Assembly: GCA_964550225.1 (NCBI GenBank) | Contig: CAZJXT010000025.1 | Coordinates: 1 to 7,364, forward strand | Source: CAIXMG01 sp964550225 | GTDB lineage: Bacteria; Patescibacteriota; Minisyncoccia; Phycocordibacterales; UBA1006 | Direction of reading: 5' to 3' | DNA length: 7,364 nt | Part shown: positions 5,436-7,364 of the stretch, piece by piece | Numbering within the stretch: position 1 is the stretch's first letter | Layout of the letters: each line of letters begins with the position of its first letter | The notes under the pieces: model-generated | Told to the model about the DNA's origin: nothing | The model's input: only the letters and a program-made list of their open reading frames with translations | The model's database searches: none | Translations under genes and position numbers: made by a program

Positions 5436-6947
5436 ATGACTACCCCTATCAACAACAACCAAATAGAACGTCCGCCTGTTGTTGCTATCATGGGGCATGT
5501 TGATCATGGAAAAAGTTCTCTACTTGATTATATTCGCGCATCAAATATTGTTGCCGGTGAAGCAGGTGGAATTACTCAACACATTGCGGCTTATGAAGTA
5601 GAGCGTCCTAATAGTGAAGGTATTATAAAAAAAATAACTTTCATTGATACTCCAGGACACGCGGCTTTTTCTCATATGCGTAATCGAGGAGCACAGATTG
5701 CAGATATTGCTATTTTAATTGTTTCTGCAGAAGAAGGCGTGAAGACTCAAACGGTTGAGTCTATTAAAACTATTTTACAAAACACTGTTCCGTATATCGT
5801 AGCTATCACAAAAATCGATCGACCTAACGCCAATGTTGAAAAAATAAAATCTGAATTACTAGAGCACGGTGTCTATGTTGAAGGATATGGAGGATCAATT
5901 CCTTGTGTTCCTATTTCATCAAAAACAGGAGAAGGTATTGATACGCTCTTGGAAACAATTTTACTCCTTGCTGAATTTGAAGATTTTAAAGGAAACCCTG
6001 AAGCATTTGCAAGTGGATTTGTTGTCGAAGCAAATATGGATCAAAAACGAGGAGTCTCAGCAACCTTGATTATAAAAAATGGAACTCTTCATAAGGGACA
6101 ATTTGTTGTGGTTGATGATGCTTTTACAGGAACTCGTATTATTGAAAATTTTCAAGGAGCACCTATAGAATCAGCGACATTTTCATCACCTATTCGTATG
6201 ACTGGTTTTTCAACTCTTCCTCGTATTGGTTCACAATTTTCAACAGTTGCAACTAAAAAAGAAGCAGAGGTTCTCGTTACTGAAGCAAAACACGTTTTTC
6301 AAGAACTTGAAGCAAAAAATATTATTCAAATAAATGAAGGTACAAAAATTATTCCTATCATTATTAAATCAGATGTTTTTGGATCCGCTGAAGCGATTGA
6401 GGGTGAAATTCAAAAACTATCAACCGAAGAGGTATTCTTTAAAATTATTAAGAAAGATGTTGGTTCTATTAACGAATCCGATGCACAGCTTGCACTTTCT
6501 GATAAAAATACAATTATTCTTGGATTTCATGTTGCTATTGAAAAAAATGTCCCAGACATGAATGATATTGAACACATTACTATTAAAACATTTGATATTA
6601 TTTATAAACTTACTGAATGGTTAGAAATCGAACGCGAAGCACGTCGCCCTCGTAAAGAAGTCGACACTGTTTTAGGACAGGCAAAAATTTTAAAAGTATT
6701 TAGTAGTACAAAATCAGGATGCGTTGCTGGTGGAAACGTTGTTTATGGAACTCTTTCAAAAAGAGAATCATTTAAATTATTACGCGCAGGTGTTGAAATA
6801 ACACGAGGAACCATCGAAGAATTACAATCTGCCAAATCTCCTGTTTCATCAGTTGATCAAGGAAAAGAATTTGGAATGCAATTATCATGCAAAGAAGAAA
6901 TCTTTCCGGGAGATATTATTGAAACATTTAAAGTAGAAATCAAATAA
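5436..6947 (+). CDS. infB: Translation initiation factor IF-2, minimal form
   Basis: This GTPase brings fMet-tRNA to the 30S subunit and promotes subunit joining. It has 503 residues, against roughly 700-900 in well-studied bacteria; the variable N-terminal domains are absent and the G domain starts almost at once. Motifs in order are G1 GHVDHGKS (20-27), G2 with T47 in GGITQHI, G3 DTPGH (71-75, with catalytic H75), G4 TKID (125-128) and G5 SSKTGEG (161-167). A domain II beta barrel follows (about 185-275), then domain III/C1 (about 300-400) and the C2 initiator-tRNA-binding domain (about 410-500, including GCVAGGNVVYG and PGDIIETF). G4 is TKID rather than the usual NKID, and G5 begins SSK rather than SAK; both changes are tolerated in other GTPases. 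ATG at 5436 lies four bases after the DUF4446 stop with no Shine-Dalgarno, which points to reinitiation or coupling. rbfA follows three bases after its TAA stop. Confidence 0.96.
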   Translation: MTTPINNNQIERPPVVAIMGHVDHGKSSLLDYIRASNIVAGEAGGITQHIAAYEVERPNSEGIIKKITFIDTPGHAAFSHMRNRGAQIADIAILIVSAEEGVKTQTVESIKTILQNTVPYIVAITKIDRPNANVEKIKSELLEHGVYVEGYGGSIPCVPISSKTGEGIDTLLETILLLAEFEDFKGNPEAFASGFVVEANMDQKRGVSATLIIKNGTLHKGQFVVVDDAFTGTRIIENFQGAPIESATFSSPIRMTGFSTLPRIGSQFSTVATKKEAEVLVTEAKHVFQELEAKNIIQINEGTKIIPIIIKSDVFGSAEAIEGEIQKLSTEEVFFKIIKKDVGSINESDAQLALSDKNTIILGFHVAIEKNVPDMNDIEHITIKTFDIIYKLTEWLEIEREARRPRKEVDTVLGQAKILKVFSSTKSGCVAGGNVVYGTLSKRESFKLLRAGVEITRGTIEELQSAKSPVSSVDQGKEFGMQLSCKEEIFPGDIIETFKVEIK

Positions 6948-6950
6948 TTT

Positions 6951-7277
6951 ATGTCACACCAAGCATCACTTGAAAAAGAAATTAAAAAATATGTAGCCGA
7001 GTATATTACTCGAGAAGCAACACGTATGTCATTAGTAACTATTACTCGATGTGAAATTTCGAGTGATGGAAAACGTGCTGTGTTATTTATGTCAATTCTT
7101 CCCGAACGAGCAGAGCCTATTGCTATGGATTTTTTGAAACGTCATCAAGACGATATTCGTCACTTTGTACAAGAAAAATCAAAAATTCGAGCTGTTCCTT
7201 GGCTTCGGTTTAGTCTCGACAATGGAGAAAAAAATCGTCAATTGGTTGATGAGTTATTGCGAAATGATGAAAAATAA
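6951..7277 (+). CDS. rbfA: Ribosome-binding factor A
   Basis: RbfA is a small KH-fold protein that binds the 30S subunit near the 5' end of 16S rRNA and is needed for late maturation and cold adaptation. The 108 residues cover the core family but lack the C-terminal tail of longer versions (E. coli has about 133). Family signs are an N-terminal helix (ASLEKEIKKYVAEYI), the strand LVTITRCEISSDGKRAVLFMSIL (28-50), the helix with FLKRHQDDIRHFVQEK, and the terminal PWLRFSLDNGEKNRQLVDELL, which matches the usual P-x-hydrophobic-x-F-x-x-D ending. The infB-rbfA order is widely conserved and supports the call. The start ATG is three bases after the infB stop with no Shine-Dalgarno. Its 3' end overlaps a possible tRNA promoter. 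Confidence 0.92.
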   Translation: MSHQASLEKEIKKYVAEYITREATRMSLVTITRCEISSDGKRAVLFMSILPERAEPIAMDFLKRHQDDIRHFVQEKSKIRAVPWLRFSLDNGEKNRQLVDELLRNDEK

Positions 7278-7285
7278 TATATGAT
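7257..7285 (+). promoter_or_regulatory. Candidate promoter for tRNA-Cys inside the end of rbfA
   Basis: TTGCGA (7257-7262, 4 of 6) and TATGAT (7280-7285, 5 of 6) are exactly 17 bases apart. The rbfA stop codon lies in the spacer. The predicted start near 7292 falls inside the following hairpin and leaves a leader of about 19 bases before the tRNA. This mirrors the layout before tRNA-Tyr. Confidence 0.5.
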
Positions 7286-7286
7286 A

Positions 7287-7307
7287 TTTCACACAAGGGG
7301 TGTGAAA
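7287..7307 (+). other. Perfect hairpin between rbfA and tRNA-Cys
   Basis: An 8-bp perfect stem, TTTCACAC (7287-7294) with GTGTGAAA (7300-7307), encloses a 5-base loop. It starts nine bases after the rbfA stop and ends three bases before tRNA-Cys. CAAGG follows rather than a U-tract, so it is not a standard terminator. It may cap the 3' end of the infB-rbfA message once the tRNA is cut off, or attenuate read-through. Confidence 0.65.
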
Positions 7308-7310
7308 CAA

Positions 7311-7364
7311 GGCGTGGTGGCGAAGTGGTAACGCTTCGGTCTGCAAAACCGACATGCGCGGGTT
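7311..7364 (+). tRNA. tRNA-Cys (anticodon GCA), cut by the window edge
   Basis: This tRNA decodes UGU and UGC. Visible parts are the 5' acceptor strand GGCGTGG (7311-7317), a D arm with GCG/CGC stem and GTGGTAA in the loop, and an anticodon stem TCGGT/ACCGA around loop CTGCAAA, with GCA at 7343-7345. A short variable region follows, then the beginning of the T arm (GCGGGTT). The T loop and 3' acceptor strand lie beyond the end of the window. It is on the same strand as rbfA, 33 bases after its stop. Confidence 0.93.

Noticed and set aside
5869..6561. Two out-of-frame reading frames within infB.
   Set aside because: They lie inside the conserved IF-2 frame and give Lys/Leu/Phe-rich translations typical of AT-rich shadows.
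1..7364. CRISPR arrays, insertion sequences, transposases, prophage or integration sites.
   Set aside because: No regularly spaced repeats, terminal inverted repeats with a transposase, or phage-like genes are visible; the window is a core-gene region.

Overview
This is an AT-rich bacterial window, most likely from a Candidate Phyla Radiation (Patescibacteria/Parcubacteria-like) genome. The lineage call is an inference. It rests on a minimal 503-residue initiation factor IF-2 with no N-terminal extension, a DUF4446 protein directly in front of infB-rbfA, very tight gene spacing, almost no Shine-Dalgarno sequences, and tRNA genes without a complete encoded CCA. All six protein genes are intact under the standard bacterial code, so a TGA-recoding lineage (SR1/Gracilibacteria) is unlikely. 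Stops are TAG for the three minus-strand genes and TAA for the three plus-strand genes.

The window is built around a divergent junction at about 4929-4969. Leftwards on the minus strand lie a group I (IscS/NifS-type) cysteine desulfurase (3720-4928), an unrecognised four-helix membrane protein (3037-3627) closed by a strong UUCG-loop terminator (2985-3015), a ClpB-type disaggregase (176-2866) with its own promoter, and tRNA-Tyr(GTA) (52-134). Rightwards on the plus strand lie a DUF4446 membrane-anchored protein (4970-5431), infB (5436-6947), rbfA (6951-7277) and tRNA-Cys(GCA), which is cut by the window edge (7311-7364). No intergenic stretch exceeds 300 bases. The largest, 2867-3036, holds the clpB leader, the clpB promoter and the terminator of the gene before it.

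The rightward genes form a translation-initiation and ribosome-maturation unit (IF-2 and RbfA) with gaps of 3-4 bases, driven by a near-consensus promoter whose predicted start lies about 3 bases before the DUF4446 start codon. The leftward genes cover sulfur mobilisation and protein quality control. Both ends share one layout: protein gene, short perfect hairpin, tRNA, with a promoter-like sequence buried in the end of the protein gene.

The most interesting signal is in the ClpB-like protein. It has the long ClpB middle domain, but its second ATPase domain carries an extra loop with the tripeptide Ile-Gly-Phe, at the place where ClpA, ClpC and ClpX dock on the ClpP protease. This suggests a ClpB/ClpC hybrid that may couple disaggregation to proteolysis.
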